Positions 25,572 to 35,318 of a stretch of 64,000 bases of DNA are shown here, piece after piece. A model generated the notes under the pieces. It ran no database searches and was not told the DNA's origin. It was given only the letters and a program-made list of their open reading frames with translations. Every line of letters begins with the position of its first letter. The first letter of the stretch is position 1. This DNA comes from Anaerobacillus arseniciselenatis (GTDB lineage: Bacteria; Bacillota; Bacilli; Bacillales; Anaerobacillaceae): contig NZ_MLQQ01000001.1 of the NCBI RefSeq assembly GCF_001865995.1, positions 434,001 to 498,000 of the forward strand, written 5' to 3'. Made by a program: the position numbers and the translations under genes.

Positions 25572-26106
25572 ACTCTTTTAGCTGGTTGCTATACTTTATA
25601 AAACTTTCTTTATCGCCACTATCTAACGCTTGATCAATCTTCTCTGTTAATTGTTTTTTTTCAAATTGAAACAGTGCTTTATCAATGATTAAATCCGCAA
25701 ATAAACTATAAATTTTTTCCGTTTCCTTATCGATAGGGATAAAAGGATTATCTTCTAACACTGCAACATATTGAGGGTTTTTTTTTGCATCTTTAAAGTT
25801 TAATTGAATATAGATTTCTTCTTCTTTGTTCAAGCGAATATCATGAAAGGACTTCTCAGCATCCATCGTAACGTGTTGTCTTTTATGAAAACTAAAAGGG
25901 ATGCAATCTACATCATTTGCTGAGATGATGAGAGATTTCGGACAGTATTCTGCATTTTCAACAAAGTGGACCTTTTCCATTAACTGATCATCACTCATTA
26001 AGTAATTCAATAACCAAGCGCACTCTCTACGTTTCAATTGAAAATTATTTAAAAACCACTTCAAAAAATCCTTTTTTTCTAAAATCGAAATTGCACTACT
26101 CATCAT
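25552..26106 (-). CDS. ypiB: YpiB, UPF0302 family
   Basis: 184 aa. Family features: EKKDFLKWFLNNFQLKRREC (about 9-28), WLLNYLMSDDQLMEKVHFVE, AEKSFHDIRLN (about 95-105) and a C-terminal helical IDEYLIBxC-like tail (about 150-184). A role in menaquinol-cytochrome operon expression or folding has been suggested for neighbours, but function is not established. Start chosen at ATGATG after GGGGGG. Confidence 0.87.
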   Translation of the reverse strand: MMSSAISILEKKDFLKWFLNNFQLKRRECAWLLNYLMSDDQLMEKVHFVENAEYCPKSLIISANDVDCIPFSFHKRQHVTMDAEKSFHDIRLNKEEEIYIQLNFKDAKKNPQYVAVLEDNPFIPIDKETEKIYSLFADLIIDKALFQFEKKQLTEKIDQALDSGDKESFIKYSNQLKELKALKK

Positions 26107-26291
26107 TATCCCCCCCCAATTAAAATACACACTAAGATAAACAGTGTTAATTACTTATATTATTCTTTCTTTAACGGTAAAATTCCTTTTATTTATTAAT
26201 AATAATTTTCCTTATAGTTAATTTCTTAAACATATCACTTTTTGGTTGTTTTCGTAAACAATTATTGCTTTTTGAGTCGTCTTTTAAGTGT

Positions 26292-26328
26292 AAAAAAAGC
26301 GATTGTGAAAACTCGATTTCACAATCGC
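26292..26328 (-). terminator. Terminator of the 349-aa unknown gene
   Basis: GCGATTGTGAAA pairs with TTTCACAATCGC around a 6-base loop (26299-26328); seven Ts follow on the minus strand. Confidence 0.9.
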
Positions 26329-26337
26329 CCATCCATT

Positions 26338-27387
26338 TCAAAGTATTTGAGTATTATATGCATAATTTTTTGCCGGGCCAAGCGTGTAGCAACAAATACC
26401 TTCTACTTCCACTTTTTTTACGATATTTAGATATGTAAGCATTTGTAAAAATCGTTTTTGAATAATGTCTTCTTTCTGGTCAAAATAATACGGTTCAACA
26501 AATGGTGAAAATGCCGAAATAAGACAATTTTCATCTAGCCCTTCCCCTTCTTTTAGTAACTCTAAAAATAAGGGATATAAAAGTCGGATTGTAGGTATCG
26601 GCCGCTTGTAAGCTTTGAGCCAATATTTTATGAGCTCCTGCATAAACTCTTCTAACTTTAGCTCGAATAATTCCTCTACCCTTTGACCTAATGTTAGTTT
26701 CCCAGCTTCTTCTTTAATCCAACCTTTATCAAAACAAAAATCATAAATTAATGAAAAACGATCGGGATATTGAGAAAATCGTCTACCATAACCAAAGCGC
26801 CACTTATCATTTGGCAATTGTTCCTTAATACTAAACCCTTTCATTATTTGTTGATAATCCTTTTTATGAATCATCCCCATTTTTGTTAAAGGTAGGCTTT
26901 TTTCAGCAACGATATCGATAAAATAGAATAAATCATTGATAATCTCAATTTCATTATTTTCATCTATTAAAGTTGGTAATATCAATACATCTTCCTCAAT
27001 AGTCATTTTAAACTGACGAACAAGTTCTTTTTTTATTTGTTTCGGTACAAGAAAATTATTGGCTTCATACGAAAACAAAATTCCGGCTGAAATTAATTCA
27101 TTTAATATTTCCTGATAATCGCTTTCTTTTAATCTTGGCGTATAGCCACGCAACTCTTCTTTCGATAGAAATAGCTTTTTGTCGTAACAAAGTGATAAAG
27201 CGATTCGTTTTGCCTCATTTGAAAACTTTTGAAATTTACTTTTTAGTTCATTTTTATTCATAAGCTTCGGGTAAAGCATTTCAACCATTTCTCGTTTAGA
27301 ATTGGCATTAAAACCTTCTACATCACCCTTTAATAGTTTTAATAGCTGCCGTCGTTCTTGAAAAAGCAATACATCCATTAAATTCAT
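26338..27387 (-). CDS. Unrecognised soluble protein, winged-helix/helicase-associated character
   Basis: 349 aa, lysine- and leucine-rich, no signal or membrane segment. The first 110 residues alternate short helices and look like repeated winged-helix units (ELKSKFQKFSNEAKRIALSL, YQEILNELISAGILFSYEAN), loosely like the N-terminal domain associated with XPB/Ssl2-type helicases. No nucleotide-binding motif is present. It lies between ypiA and ypiB, where B. subtilis has no gene, with its own terminator. A DNA-binding role is only a guess. Confidence 0.6.
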   Translation of the reverse strand: MNLMDVLLFQERRQLLKLLKGDVEGFNANSKREMVEMLYPKLMNKNELKSKFQKFSNEAKRIALSLCYDKKLFLSKEELRGYTPRLKESDYQEILNELISAGILFSYEANNFLVPKQIKKELVRQFKMTIEEDVLILPTLIDENNEIEIINDLFYFIDIVAEKSLPLTKMGMIHKKDYQQIMKGFSIKEQLPNDKWRFGYGRRFSQYPDRFSLIYDFCFDKGWIKEEAGKLTLGQRVEELFELKLEEFMQELIKYWLKAYKRPIPTIRLLYPLFLELLKEGEGLDENCLISAFSPFVEPYYFDQKEDIIQKRFLQMLTYLNIVKKVEVEGICCYTLGPAKNYAYNTQIL

Positions 27388-27429
27388 ATATTATCACCGT
27401 TCTTCCTAAACTATTTGACTACTTTGGGG

Positions 27430-27530
27430 TATGGAAATTGCTATATGCTATCCGACTTCTTTCGCTTCGCTGTAAAATTCTCACGAATTTTAGAGGCTCA
27501 CTCAAGAAAATCGGACAGCATTTCCACATG
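27430..27530. repeat. Family 2 palindromic element
   Basis: Stem ATGGAAATTGCTATATGCTA/AGCATTTCC with CCGACTT/AATCGG continuing inward; core CTTCGCTGTAAAATTCT...TAGAGGCTCA. Upstream of the 349-aa gene. Confidence 0.75.
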
Positions 27531-27589
27531 TACATTAAACAGTTGTCTTATGTGTTTAGTATGAACGGTTTTAAGAAAACTTATAATTT

Positions 27590-27835
27590 ATTCATTAGAG
27601 TGAACTTCATAATTACCAAAAATGAGCCACATCACGCAATATATAGTTTGCGAATGTTTTGACGCAACTATATATTGATCTTAGTGGTAAGAATAATGAA
27701 TTATGAAATTCATTGATTAGAGTGAATTTCATAATAACCTAAATTAAACCATATCCAACTATAAGTAGTTGCGAGCGACCTAAGGCAACTACTTATAGTT
27801 ACCTAATGGCGATAATATTGGTTTATGAAATCATT
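27590..27835. repeat. Two adjacent family 3 palindromic elements
   Basis: Element 1 (about 27597-27713) has ends GAACTTCATAATTA and TAATGAATTATGAAATTC with inner arms ATATATAGTTTGCG/CGCAACTATATAT. Element 2 (about 27721-27835) is a second subtype with CAACTATAAGTAGTTGCG/GGCAACTACTTATAGTT. They fill the space after ypiA; no gene. Confidence 0.8.
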
Positions 27836-29093
27836 AATTATTCAAATGAAAGAGAAATTCTTGTAAATGCGTTTTCGAAGCATCAATATTCAATGCTTTT
27901 TCTAACATTTCTTTCCCTTTTTGCCTGTAACCTGCTTCAAGCAAAACTTGTCCATATTCTTCTAAAAAGTCACTATCATGAGATAAGCTAACTGTAATTT
28001 GTTCAAATAACTTTAGAGACTCGTCACATTCGTCTAATTCCCATTTTGCCGAAGCTAAAAACCAATCAAATAATGGATCTTCTTCACCAAGTTCTTTAAT
28101 ATGAAGGATTAATTCTTGAAGTTCATCGTAACGCTCTTCCTTTTTAAGGAAATTACCTAACATATTAACAGCTTCAAAATTCGCGGGATTAATTGCAACT
28201 ACTTTTCTTAAGTATTCTTCTCCTTCGCTAATAAAACCGTTATTAAAAGATATCCTTGCCCCTTGAACATACAACGCTTCGTTATATTCATCAATTTCAA
28301 TACCCTTTTTTATAAGTTGAAGCGCTTCGTGAACTTGTCCTTCTTCCTCATAAGCTTCACTTAAATAAGGGTATACACTTGAATAACTCTCGTCCATATC
28401 AATGACAGTTTCAAATTGTTTAATAGCTACTGGGTAATCATTTAACTGAAATGCTGTATACCCGTAACCAAAATGATCATCGATAATTTTGTCACCATTC
28501 ATCCCATCACGGTAATAAGTAATTGCTTCTTCAAAATAGCCTGTTGCACTGTAAGCCTCAGCTAGGCGTAAAGCAATATTCGTTCCATCTAAATCTTCAT
28601 TAGAAGCTAACACTCTCTTATAATAAGGTATACTTTTTAAATAGTCTCCTCTTGCTAAGTAAAATTCTCCTAACCCAAAAAGAACGACTGGCTCATCAGG
28701 TACTTTTTTCTCTGCTATTAATAACTTTGATTCTGCTACTTCATCGAGCCCTTGCAATTGATATAAATCAGCTAATAACAACTGTGCTTGCACATAAACA
28801 TGGTCATTCTCCTTAATTTCAAGAAGCATTTCAATCGCTTCATCCTCTTGATCTAAATCAATTAACAGTTCGGCCATAAAAGTATATAATTCTCCTTCGT
28901 CAGGATACAATAATATTAACTCATCCATAATTTCTTTTGCTAAATCTACTAAACCTAACTCATAATAAATTTCAGCAATCGAATATTTCGTTTCATGATC
29001 AGCCGTCTCGTTAACTTTCTTCAATTGAGCTAACCCTTCTTCCATATTCCCTGCTTCGATGTCTTTTAATGCTTTTTTTATCCCAATATTCAT
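27834..29093 (-). CDS. ypiA: TPR protein YpiA
   Basis: 419 aa, no signal. About ten tetratricopeptide repeats from residue 15 to 415, e.g. YSIAEIYYELGLVDLAKEIM, PVVLFGLGEFYLARGDYLKS, FEAVNMLGNFLKKEERYDEL. Position before the ypiB-ypiF-qcr group matches B. subtilis ypiA. The ATG after GGAGTAATGATA is preferred. Function undefined; the acidic surface suggests protein binding. Confidence 0.87.
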   Translation of the reverse strand: MNIGIKKALKDIEAGNMEEGLAQLKKVNETADHETKYSIAEIYYELGLVDLAKEIMDELILLYPDEGELYTFMAELLIDLDQEDEAIEMLLEIKENDHVYVQAQLLLADLYQLQGLDEVAESKLLIAEKKVPDEPVVLFGLGEFYLARGDYLKSIPYYKRVLASNEDLDGTNIALRLAEAYSATGYFEEAITYYRDGMNGDKIIDDHFGYGYTAFQLNDYPVAIKQFETVIDMDESYSSVYPYLSEAYEEEGQVHEALQLIKKGIEIDEYNEALYVQGARISFNNGFISEGEEYLRKVVAINPANFEAVNMLGNFLKKEERYDELQELILHIKELGEEDPLFDWFLASAKWELDECDESLKLFEQITVSLSHDSDFLEEYGQVLLEAGYRQKGKEMLEKALNIDASKTHLQEFLFHLNN

Positions 29094-29154
29094 TATCATT
29101 ACTCCTATCTTTGAAAAGCGTAAACAAAGCTTTTCATCTTAAAAATATATTCTA

Positions 29155-29186
29155 ATAAAAAGAAAAACCACCGAGTCTGGTGGATT
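29155..29186 (-). terminator. Terminator after the amidohydrolase-like gene
   Basis: CCACC/GGTGG stem with a six-base loop (29168-29183), T-rich on the minus-strand 3' side (TTTTTCTTTTT). Confidence 0.7.
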
Positions 29187-29259
29187 TATTAATACTATCA
29201 TTATAGACAATTGTCGGATTAATAATCAATGAAGAACTTTTGCTAGAGCGATAACGACT

Positions 29260-30189
29260 TTAATCATCTAACAATAAAACTGTTGAGGGTTCATATGCTT
29301 CATTGATAGGTACAAATTGTTTCGGAACGATCACTTCTAGCTCCTTGCCAATGCCTGGTTGGATAAAAATTGATGATCCCGCTTTTTTCACTTTTCCGTT
29401 AGCAAATACTACTTCAGGCCTTACACTCTCAAAATCTATTACAGAATGATTTAAATTTTCTTTTGAAAAAAGTAAATAATCGGCATCACAATTTCCTTGG
29501 AGTGAACCTTTTTTAGGATACAGGCCTATGTTTAATAAAAACTGTTTTGATACAGGGGTATGTTCATTCGGGACCGAAGTCAATGTAGTTACTTTATTTG
29601 TATTTAATAAATAACTCCATTCACTTTTTATACCTTCTAACTTCCTTCTAGAAACGTTGAGGTTCCAGATGGGAACAATTAAAGGATGGTAAGGAAATAG
29701 TTCTTGACGAATCCATTGCCAATCAACTGAGTACATATCGTAAACTTCATTTAACTCAACAAAAATAATAGGAACTCTTAATCGACAGCACTTCCTTACT
29801 AAAGAAGTCGAAAGTTTCTTGATTGGTACCCTCGCACCGACAACGAAGTCAATGCTACTATTAATTAAGTTATGTTTAGCCTTTTTGAGTTTCGTTTGAA
29901 ATTGCTTTTCATACTCAATTTCACAAGCGGTAATTAAAGTAGTGCACCCAAGGTCATGTAAATGCCTCATTCTTTCTTTAAAAACATGAAAATCGGTTAT
30001 ATGCATAATATCAAAATCAATCATTACATGACCTGGTGTTATAACAAACTGATCGGTATTAAGTCTCTTATGACTAAAATGGCTAAAGTGACTCGATTTA
30101 TAAACAACTTTCGCGCCGTCCAATAAAAATGATTGTTTTTGCTTCTCTCCATAAAAAAGTGTAGTAGCATTCTCAATTATATATTTCAT
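29260..30189 (-). CDS. Amidohydrolase-like protein lacking metal ligands, function unknown
   Basis: 309 aa. The layout suggests a metal-dependent hydrolase relative: an N-terminal beta strand part (1-50), VITPGHVMIDFDIMHI (about 48-63) where amidohydrolases have GxxDxHxH, a barrel-like middle with LGCTTLITACEIEYEK, and a C-terminal strand part with DYLLFSKENL and VVFANGKVKKAG, as in N-acetylglucosamine-6-phosphate deacetylase-type proteins. The H-x-H pair is missing, so catalysis is doubtful. It is between ypiA and aroA. Starts at the ATG after GGAGGGGGTAAA. Confidence 0.5.
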   Translation of the reverse strand: MKYIIENATTLFYGEKQKQSFLLDGAKVVYKSSHFSHFSHKRLNTDQFVITPGHVMIDFDIMHITDFHVFKERMRHLHDLGCTTLITACEIEYEKQFQTKLKKAKHNLINSSIDFVVGARVPIKKLSTSLVRKCCRLRVPIIFVELNEVYDMYSVDWQWIRQELFPYHPLIVPIWNLNVSRRKLEGIKSEWSYLLNTNKVTTLTSVPNEHTPVSKQFLLNIGLYPKKGSLQGNCDADYLLFSKENLNHSVIDFESVRPEVVFANGKVKKAGSSIFIQPGIGKELEVIVPKQFVPINEAYEPSTVLLLDD

Positions 30190-30263
30190 TTTACCCCCTC
30201 CACACAATGTTGATCCTTATAGACAAGCTATGATTAATAGCAAACTATTATGACTTAAAACAC

Positions 30264-30545
30264 GAAAAGCGGAAGCGCCTTGTGAGCTTCGACCAGCGTT
30301 GGAGGGCCAGCAACGTTTTGTCTCCTCTTCGATTCCACCTCATGAATAGGCAAATCTTGATGGACCGAAACGCTCGAGAAGCTAGGCGCTGGAGCTAGAC
30401 CAGAAAAGCGGAAGGCGCCCGCTTATCGGCGATAACCGGTGGAAGACCTGCCCGCAGCGGTCAGGCTTTAGACCGCGAGGGAAGGTCTGAAGTGGTCGAG
30501 CCGATGGCGCCTAGAGCTAGACCAGAAAAGCGGAAGCGTCTTGGT
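30264..30545. repeat. Family 1 intergenic repeats, two units plus a fragment
   Basis: Unit 1 (about 30264-30404) has the GGAGGGCCAGCAACGTTTTG core; unit 2 (about 30413-30533) is the second subtype with ATCGGCGATA..., both ending GAGCTAGAC. A third AGAAAAGCGGAAGCG start follows. No gene between 30190 and 30771. Confidence 0.85.
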
Positions 30546-30579
30546 AAGCTTTTACTTTTCTTAGGAAGTTTTGGAAAAC

Positions 30580-30607
30580 AAAAAAAGTCCTGCCGAAATC
30601 GACAGGA
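30580..30607 (-). terminator. Terminator of the aro-trp supraoperon
   Basis: TCCTGTCGATTTCGGCAGGA hairpin (30588-30607) followed by seven Ts on the minus strand, 165 bases after the aroA stop. Confidence 0.85.
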
Positions 30608-30771
30608 AAATGTGGTTGGAGTGGAGAATTCACTTCGTTGTTCAGTGATTAACTAAATACAACGAAGCTCAAAAGCTAATGTCATGCAATCACTAAATTG
30701 GGAATTGTTTATAACTATCATTATATACACTTAAATTGAATTGTCAATAAATATTCTGAAAATTTTTTATT

Positions 30772-32058
30772 TTAAATTAATTCACTTAAATGATCAAAGA
30801 AATTGGGATAAGAAACATCGATAGCCTCTACATCACTAATTTCGACTTCCTCACTTGCTACACTACCAGCAATCGCCATTGCCATACCAATCCGGTGATC
30901 GCCAAAACTTGATACTTTTCCACCAGTCAACTTTGTTGGGCCATGAATCATCATTCCGTCTTCAGTCGCCTCAATATTGGCACCAAGTTTTTTCAATTGA
31001 CTTACTACAGTATCAATACGATTCGTTTCTTTAACTTTTAGCTCCTCTGCATCTTTGATAACTGTTGTCCCATTCGCTTGAGTTGCTAATACCGCAATGA
31101 CCGGTATTTCATCAATTAAACGTGGAATAATTTCACCACCTATTTCAATACTTGATAATTTTGAAGTACTAATTGTTAAGTCGGCGATCTTCTCTTCATT
31201 GACCACTTTGCTGTTGTTTATTTGTAAGTGAGCACCCATTCTATTTAAAACATCAATAATTCCTGTTCTAGTTTCATTCATACCAACGTTCGTTAACGTT
31301 ATCGAACTATTTTTAACAATCGCTCCTGCTACTAAAAAAAATGCAGCTGATGAAATATCTCCAGGAACTAGTACATGTTGAGCTTTAAGCGTTTGCAGTC
31401 CACGAACTGAAACCGTCGTGTTATCTTCTTTTAGTTCAACACCAAAGGCTGTTAACATGCGCTCGGTATGATCTCGTGACTTGAACGGTTCAGTCACTGA
31501 AGTTAACCCTTTACTTTGTAGTCCAGCAAGTAAAATCGCAGACTTTACTTGCGCACTAGCTACAGGGGATTCGTAGGTGATCCCTTTCGTTTCACCACCT
31601 CGAACAGCTAACGGTGTATAGTTTCCCTCTCCACGTCCATCGATCTTTGCTCCCATTGCTTTCAGTGGATCTGTTACTCTTGCCATTGGCCTTTTCCCTA
31701 TAGATTCATCACCGATGACGACGGAATGAAACGGCCTTGTCCCTAAAACACCTAACATTAGACGAGTCGTCGTCCCTGAATTACCAACATCTAGTATTTC
31801 GTCCGGCTCTTTTAACCCTTCCCAACCATTTCCGTAAACAGTTACTTCATCCCCACTTCTTTCAATCTGAACCCCTAGTTTACGAAAACAAGAAATTGTA
31901 CTTAAACAATCTGCCCCTGGTAAGAAACCTTCAATGGTTGTCTTACCATTTGCAATGGCACCAAACATGACAGCCCGGTGAGAAATTGACTTATCCCCTG
32001 GAACTTTAATAGATCCATTTAAACTTTGAACCGGCGATACTACTTTCTTTATCATCAT
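30772..32058 (-). CDS. aroA: 3-phosphoshikimate 1-carboxyvinyltransferase (EPSP synthase)
   Basis: 428 aa. Transfers enolpyruvate from PEP to shikimate-3-phosphate. N-terminal [12 protein letters not shown] (19-30) has the PEP-contact Lys-Ser; [12 protein letters not shown] (about 91-102); [10 protein letters not shown] (about 117-126); and C-terminal LKVKETNRI and [15 protein letters not shown] motifs. The NSGTTTR form with alanine-to-threonine substitution in the usual NAGTAxR pattern suggests a class II-like enzyme. Called aroE in B. subtilis. Last gene of the supraoperon. Confidence 0.96.
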   Translation of the reverse strand: MMIKKVVSPVQSLNGSIKVPGDKSISHRAVMFGAIANGKTTIEGFLPGADCLSTISCFRKLGVQIERSGDEVTVYGNGWEGLKEPDEILDVGNSGTTTRLMLGVLGTRPFHSVVIGDESIGKRPMARVTDPLKAMGAKIDGRGEGNYTPLAVRGGETKGITYESPVASAQVKSAILLAGLQSKGLTSVTEPFKSRDHTERMLTAFGVELKEDNTTVSVRGLQTLKAQHVLVPGDISSAAFFLVAGAIVKNSSITLTNVGMNETRTGIIDVLNRMGAHLQINNSKVVNEEKIADLTISTSKLSSIEIGGEIIPRLIDEIPVIAVLATQANGTTVIKDAEELKVKETNRIDTVVSQLKKLGANIEATEDGMMIHGPTKLTGGKVSSFGDHRIGMAMAIAGSVASEEVEISDVEAIDVSYPNFFDHLSELI

Positions 32059-32072
32059 TTATCCTCCTCTTA

Positions 32073-33179
32073 TTATGAACTGATGTAAGCTTCGTATAAA
32101 TTGTTGGTTAAGCACGCTAAAGCCCTATCTCGATCCTGATCAGATCGCAAACTTAAACGTAAAACCCCCATTATATCTTCGCGTGTCTCTAATATTCGAA
32201 TATTGGTAATACTTATGCCTTCTTTAGCTAGTATCCCGGTAACATCAGAAATAACACCAGGGTGATCAGGGACGTCAACAAATAAATCATAAAAAGAGGG
32301 AATGGCACCTTTTTGCCGTGTCGGTAATCCGTCTCGAAATTTTTTTGCCGTTTCAAAATATTGATAAATATCTTTTTCATCAGCAGTTTCAATAATACCC
32401 TTTACTCGTTCCATTTCAGTTTGCCAATTCGTTAAAAGAGAAAGGACTGTTTGTTTATTATGAACTAGAATATCACGCCACATCACAGGGCTAGCAGATG
32501 CTATTCTCGTTATATCTCGAAACCCTCCTGCTGCTAATTGCAATAGCATTGGTTCTTCTTTCTCTAATTTACTAACTTGATGAACTAAACTAGCAGCGAT
32601 TAAATGCGGAAAATGACTGATGACACCTGCAAGTTTGTCGTGCTGTTCTGGTGACATTTCAATAAACTTTGCTTTCGTTCCTTTTAACCAATTTTGTAAA
32701 TGAATGATTTTATTCATTTCTGTTTCGCTAGCCGGTGTTAATATGTAAAAAGCATTTTCGAACAAATGTGATTTTGCTGCTTCAACCCCTGTTTTATGAG
32801 AGCCAGCCATAGGATGTCCACCAATAAATGTGACATCTTTTTCTGCAAATAATTTCGCCTTATTGACGATTTTTTCTTTCGTACTACCAACATCTGTAAT
32901 AATTGCAGAAGGTTTTAAATCATAATTTACTAATTCCAAAATAAGTTCTTCTGTTTTAGAAACAGGAGTTGCGACAATAATGAGGTCTGCATCTTTAACT
33001 CCCGTTTCGATTGTGTCAGCTACCTCATCGATGACACGTAATGACTTTGCCACTTTTAGTTGATTTTGATTTATATCATAGCCATACACTTGACAGTTTT
33101 GATGTTCTTGTTTTATCGCTAAGGCGATTGACCCACCAATCAAACCTAAACCGATAATAAATACTTTACGATTATCCAA
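32073..33179 (-). CDS. tyrA: Prephenate dehydrogenase with ACT domain
   Basis: 368 aa. NAD-dependent oxidative decarboxylation of prephenate to 4-hydroxyphenylpyruvate for tyrosine. Rossmann IIGLGLIGGSIA (8-19), GGHPMAGSHKTGVEAA (about 120-135, catalytic His), HFPHLIAASLV, and a C-terminal ACT domain (about 295-368, DHPGVISDVTGILAKEG) likely for feedback control. Starts at TTG, some way after AAAGGAG. A family 1 repeat separates it from hisC, so it is less tightly coupled. Confidence 0.95.
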   Translation of the reverse strand: MDNRKVFIIGLGLIGGSIALAIKQEHQNCQVYGYDINQNQLKVAKSLRVIDEVADTIETGVKDADLIIVATPVSKTEELILELVNYDLKPSAIITDVGSTKEKIVNKAKLFAEKDVTFIGGHPMAGSHKTGVEAAKSHLFENAFYILTPASETEMNKIIHLQNWLKGTKAKFIEMSPEQHDKLAGVISHFPHLIAASLVHQVSKLEKEEPMLLQLAAGGFRDITRIASASPVMWRDILVHNKQTVLSLLTNWQTEMERVKGIIETADEKDIYQYFETAKKFRDGLPTRQKGAIPSFYDLFVDVPDHPGVISDVTGILAKEGISITNIRILETREDIMGVLRLSLRSDQDRDRALACLTNNLYEAYISS

Positions 33180-33202
33180 TGAAGACTAACTCTCCTTTCA
33201 AA

Positions 33203-33375
33203 AGAAAAGCGCAAGCGCCTTGGTCAGCTTCGACAAGCGTTGGAGGGCCAGCAACGTTTTGCCTCCTCTTCGATTCCCATCATGAATAGGCAAATCTTGA
33301 TAGACCGAAACGCTCGAGAAGCTAGGCGCTGGAGCTAGACAGTTCCCAAAATTATTTATCTTTCAAGAAAAGCGC
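33203..33375. repeat. Family 1 repeat inside the supraoperon (hisC-tyrA)
   Basis: One full unit (about 33206-33343; AGAAAAGCGCAAGCGCC to GGAGCTAGAC) and a short second start overlapping the end of hisC. Same subtype as 30264-30404. It enlarges the intergenic gap in an otherwise compact operon. Confidence 0.85.
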
Positions 33376-33382
33376 AAGGCGC

Positions 33383-34468
33383 CTAACTCAAGTAATTTGT
33401 TAATTCATTAATGATTGCCTCGTTTTGCTCAAAGCTTCCGATTGTAATTCTTATAAATGTCGGAAACCCTAATGCTTCGCCAGATCGAACGATGAAACCA
33501 CATTTTAGTAAATGATTAAAAACGTCATTTCCAGGTCTCAAACAGTCGATTAAAATAAAGTTCCCTTGTGAAGGGTAGTATGGTAAGTTCATCTCATCAC
33601 AAAACTGATAAAATTGCTCTAAGCCATCTCGGTTTTTACTTTTACAGTTCTCAATAAAGTCTTGATCGCTAAGAGCAGCTGTTGCCGCAACTTGAGCAAG
33701 CATTGTTGTATTGAAAGGCTCTCTTGCCGGATCTATTTTTGCAATTAATCTCTCGTTAGCAACACCATAACCGATTCGTAACGAAGCAAGTCCATACGCC
33801 TTTGAGAAAGTACGTAAAACCATTAAGTTTTCATATTCGTCAAGAAGAGGTAACGTGTGAGGATAGTCATCGGCTACAACATATTCATAATAAGCCTCAT
33901 CACTAACAACAAGGACATCTTTAGGAACTTTTGCTAAAAATCGTTTAAATTCCGTTTCATTTACGTACGTCCCTGAAGGATTATTTGGGTTACAAACCCA
34001 CACTATTTTAGTATTTTCATCAATTTGCTCTAACATCGCTTCCAAATCATGAATACCATCTTGCAAGAGAACTTCGCGAACTTCAGCGCCTTCTATTACC
34101 GCATTATGCTTATACTGTGGAAACGACGGTACAGCACAAACCGTATTTGTACCTTCCTCTAATAGAGCTCTACATAAAATTTGGATCACTTCGTCTGAAC
34201 CATTCCCAAAAATGAGCTCGGTTTCTTTTACCTCTATATGATTAGCAACATCGCGACGTATAATAGCCGCATAACCGTCTGGATAAATTGCTAGTTTGTC
34301 TAAAACTCCTTCAATCGCTCCTTTAACAGACGGTGAGCATCCAAATGGGTTTTCATTAGAAGCCAGTTTAATAACATTTTTTAACCCAAATTCTTCTTTT
34401 ACCTCTTCAATAGGCTTGCCAGGTTTATATGGAGATAGCCCTTCGAGTTGTTTTTTTACTTTCATCAT
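33383..34468 (-). CDS. hisC: Histidinol-phosphate / aromatic aminotransferase
   Basis: 361 aa class II PLP aminotransferase. [12 protein letters not shown] (about 35-46), [10 protein letters not shown] (about 160-169), SDEAYYEYV and the PLP lysine in [16 protein letters not shown] (Lys about 224). In Bacillus this gene of the trp cluster works in histidine synthesis and in the last step to Phe/Tyr. Located between trpA and tyrA. Confidence 0.95.
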   Translation of the reverse strand: MMKVKKQLEGLSPYKPGKPIEEVKEEFGLKNVIKLASNENPFGCSPSVKGAIEGVLDKLAIYPDGYAAIIRRDVANHIEVKETELIFGNGSDEVIQILCRALLEEGTNTVCAVPSFPQYKHNAVIEGAEVREVLLQDGIHDLEAMLEQIDENTKIVWVCNPNNPSGTYVNETEFKRFLAKVPKDVLVVSDEAYYEYVVADDYPHTLPLLDEYENLMVLRTFSKAYGLASLRIGYGVANERLIAKIDPAREPFNTTMLAQVAATAALSDQDFIENCKSKNRDGLEQFYQFCDEMNLPYYPSQGNFILIDCLRPGNDVFNHLLKCGFIVRSGEALGFPTFIRITIGSFEQNEAIINELTNYLS

Positions 34469-34517
34469 TTAACACCCCAATCCACTAAAGCTTTTTACTA
34501 TATTTCTATATATCTTA

Positions 34518-35318
34518 TTATGAAATGAGAGATTGTACAAATGTTTTTATGTCTAATAACACTTTTCTTCTCGTTTCATTATTTAATATTTCAGTATTTT
34601 TAGATTCTATCATTTTTACTAACGCACTACCAACAATAATTCCGTCACAATAAGGTTTTAATTGCTTTATTTGTTCGCTACTAGAAATACCAAAACCTAC
34701 AGCGACAGGGGCTTTACTATGTTTCTTTACTTCTTGTAAAAATTCATAAATATTTTCATCGAAGTTATTCCTCACTCCTGTTACCCCTAATGAAGATACA
34801 CAATACAAAAATCCATTTGCTGAAGTGGCAATTTGTTCGATTCTTTGATTAGATGTAGGTGCAACTAAAGATATAAGGGGCCTACTTTCATCGTCACAAC
34901 GTTTCGCAAATAATCTACTTTCTTCGTAAGGTAAGTCCGGAATAAGGATCCCGTCAATATCATGCTCTTTCATTAACCCTAAAACGTTTTCTTCCCCGAG
35001 TTGTAACACTGGATTATAATAAGTGAAAATAATTACTGGAATTGTCAAACCTCTGTTACGCATTTGTGAAACGAGTTCAATTGCTTTTTTTAAACTCATC
35101 CCATGTTCGAGAGCTCTTAAGGCAGCACGCTGAATAACCGGGCCATCTGCTAAAGGATCGGAATACGGCACACCTAACTCTAATATATTTGCGCCAACCT
35201 CTTCAAGTAATAATGCTAATTCAACCGTAAATTCAGGAGTCGGGTCCCCTGCCATAATAAATGGAATAAATAATGTTTCATCAGCTTTTTTAATTGTTTG
35301 AAGTCTAGTATTACTCAT
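34518..35318 (-). CDS. trpA: Tryptophan synthase alpha chain
   Basis: 266 aa TIM barrel. Cleaves indole-3-glycerol phosphate to indole. [20 protein letters not shown] (about 46-65, catalytic Glu and Asp) and [19 protein letters not shown] phosphate-binding end. Overlaps trpB by 8 bases. Confidence 0.97.
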   Translation of the reverse strand: MSNTRLQTIKKADETLFIPFIMAGDPTPEFTVELALLLEEVGANILELGVPYSDPLADGPVIQRAALRALEHGMSLKKAIELVSQMRNRGLTIPVIIFTYYNPVLQLGEENVLGLMKEHDIDGILIPDLPYEESRLFAKRCDDESRPLISLVAPTSNQRIEQIATSANGFLYCVSSLGVTGVRNNFDENIYEFLQEVKKHSKAPVAVGFGISSSEQIKQLKPYCDGIIVGSALVKMIESKNTEILNNETRRKVLLDIKTFVQSLIS

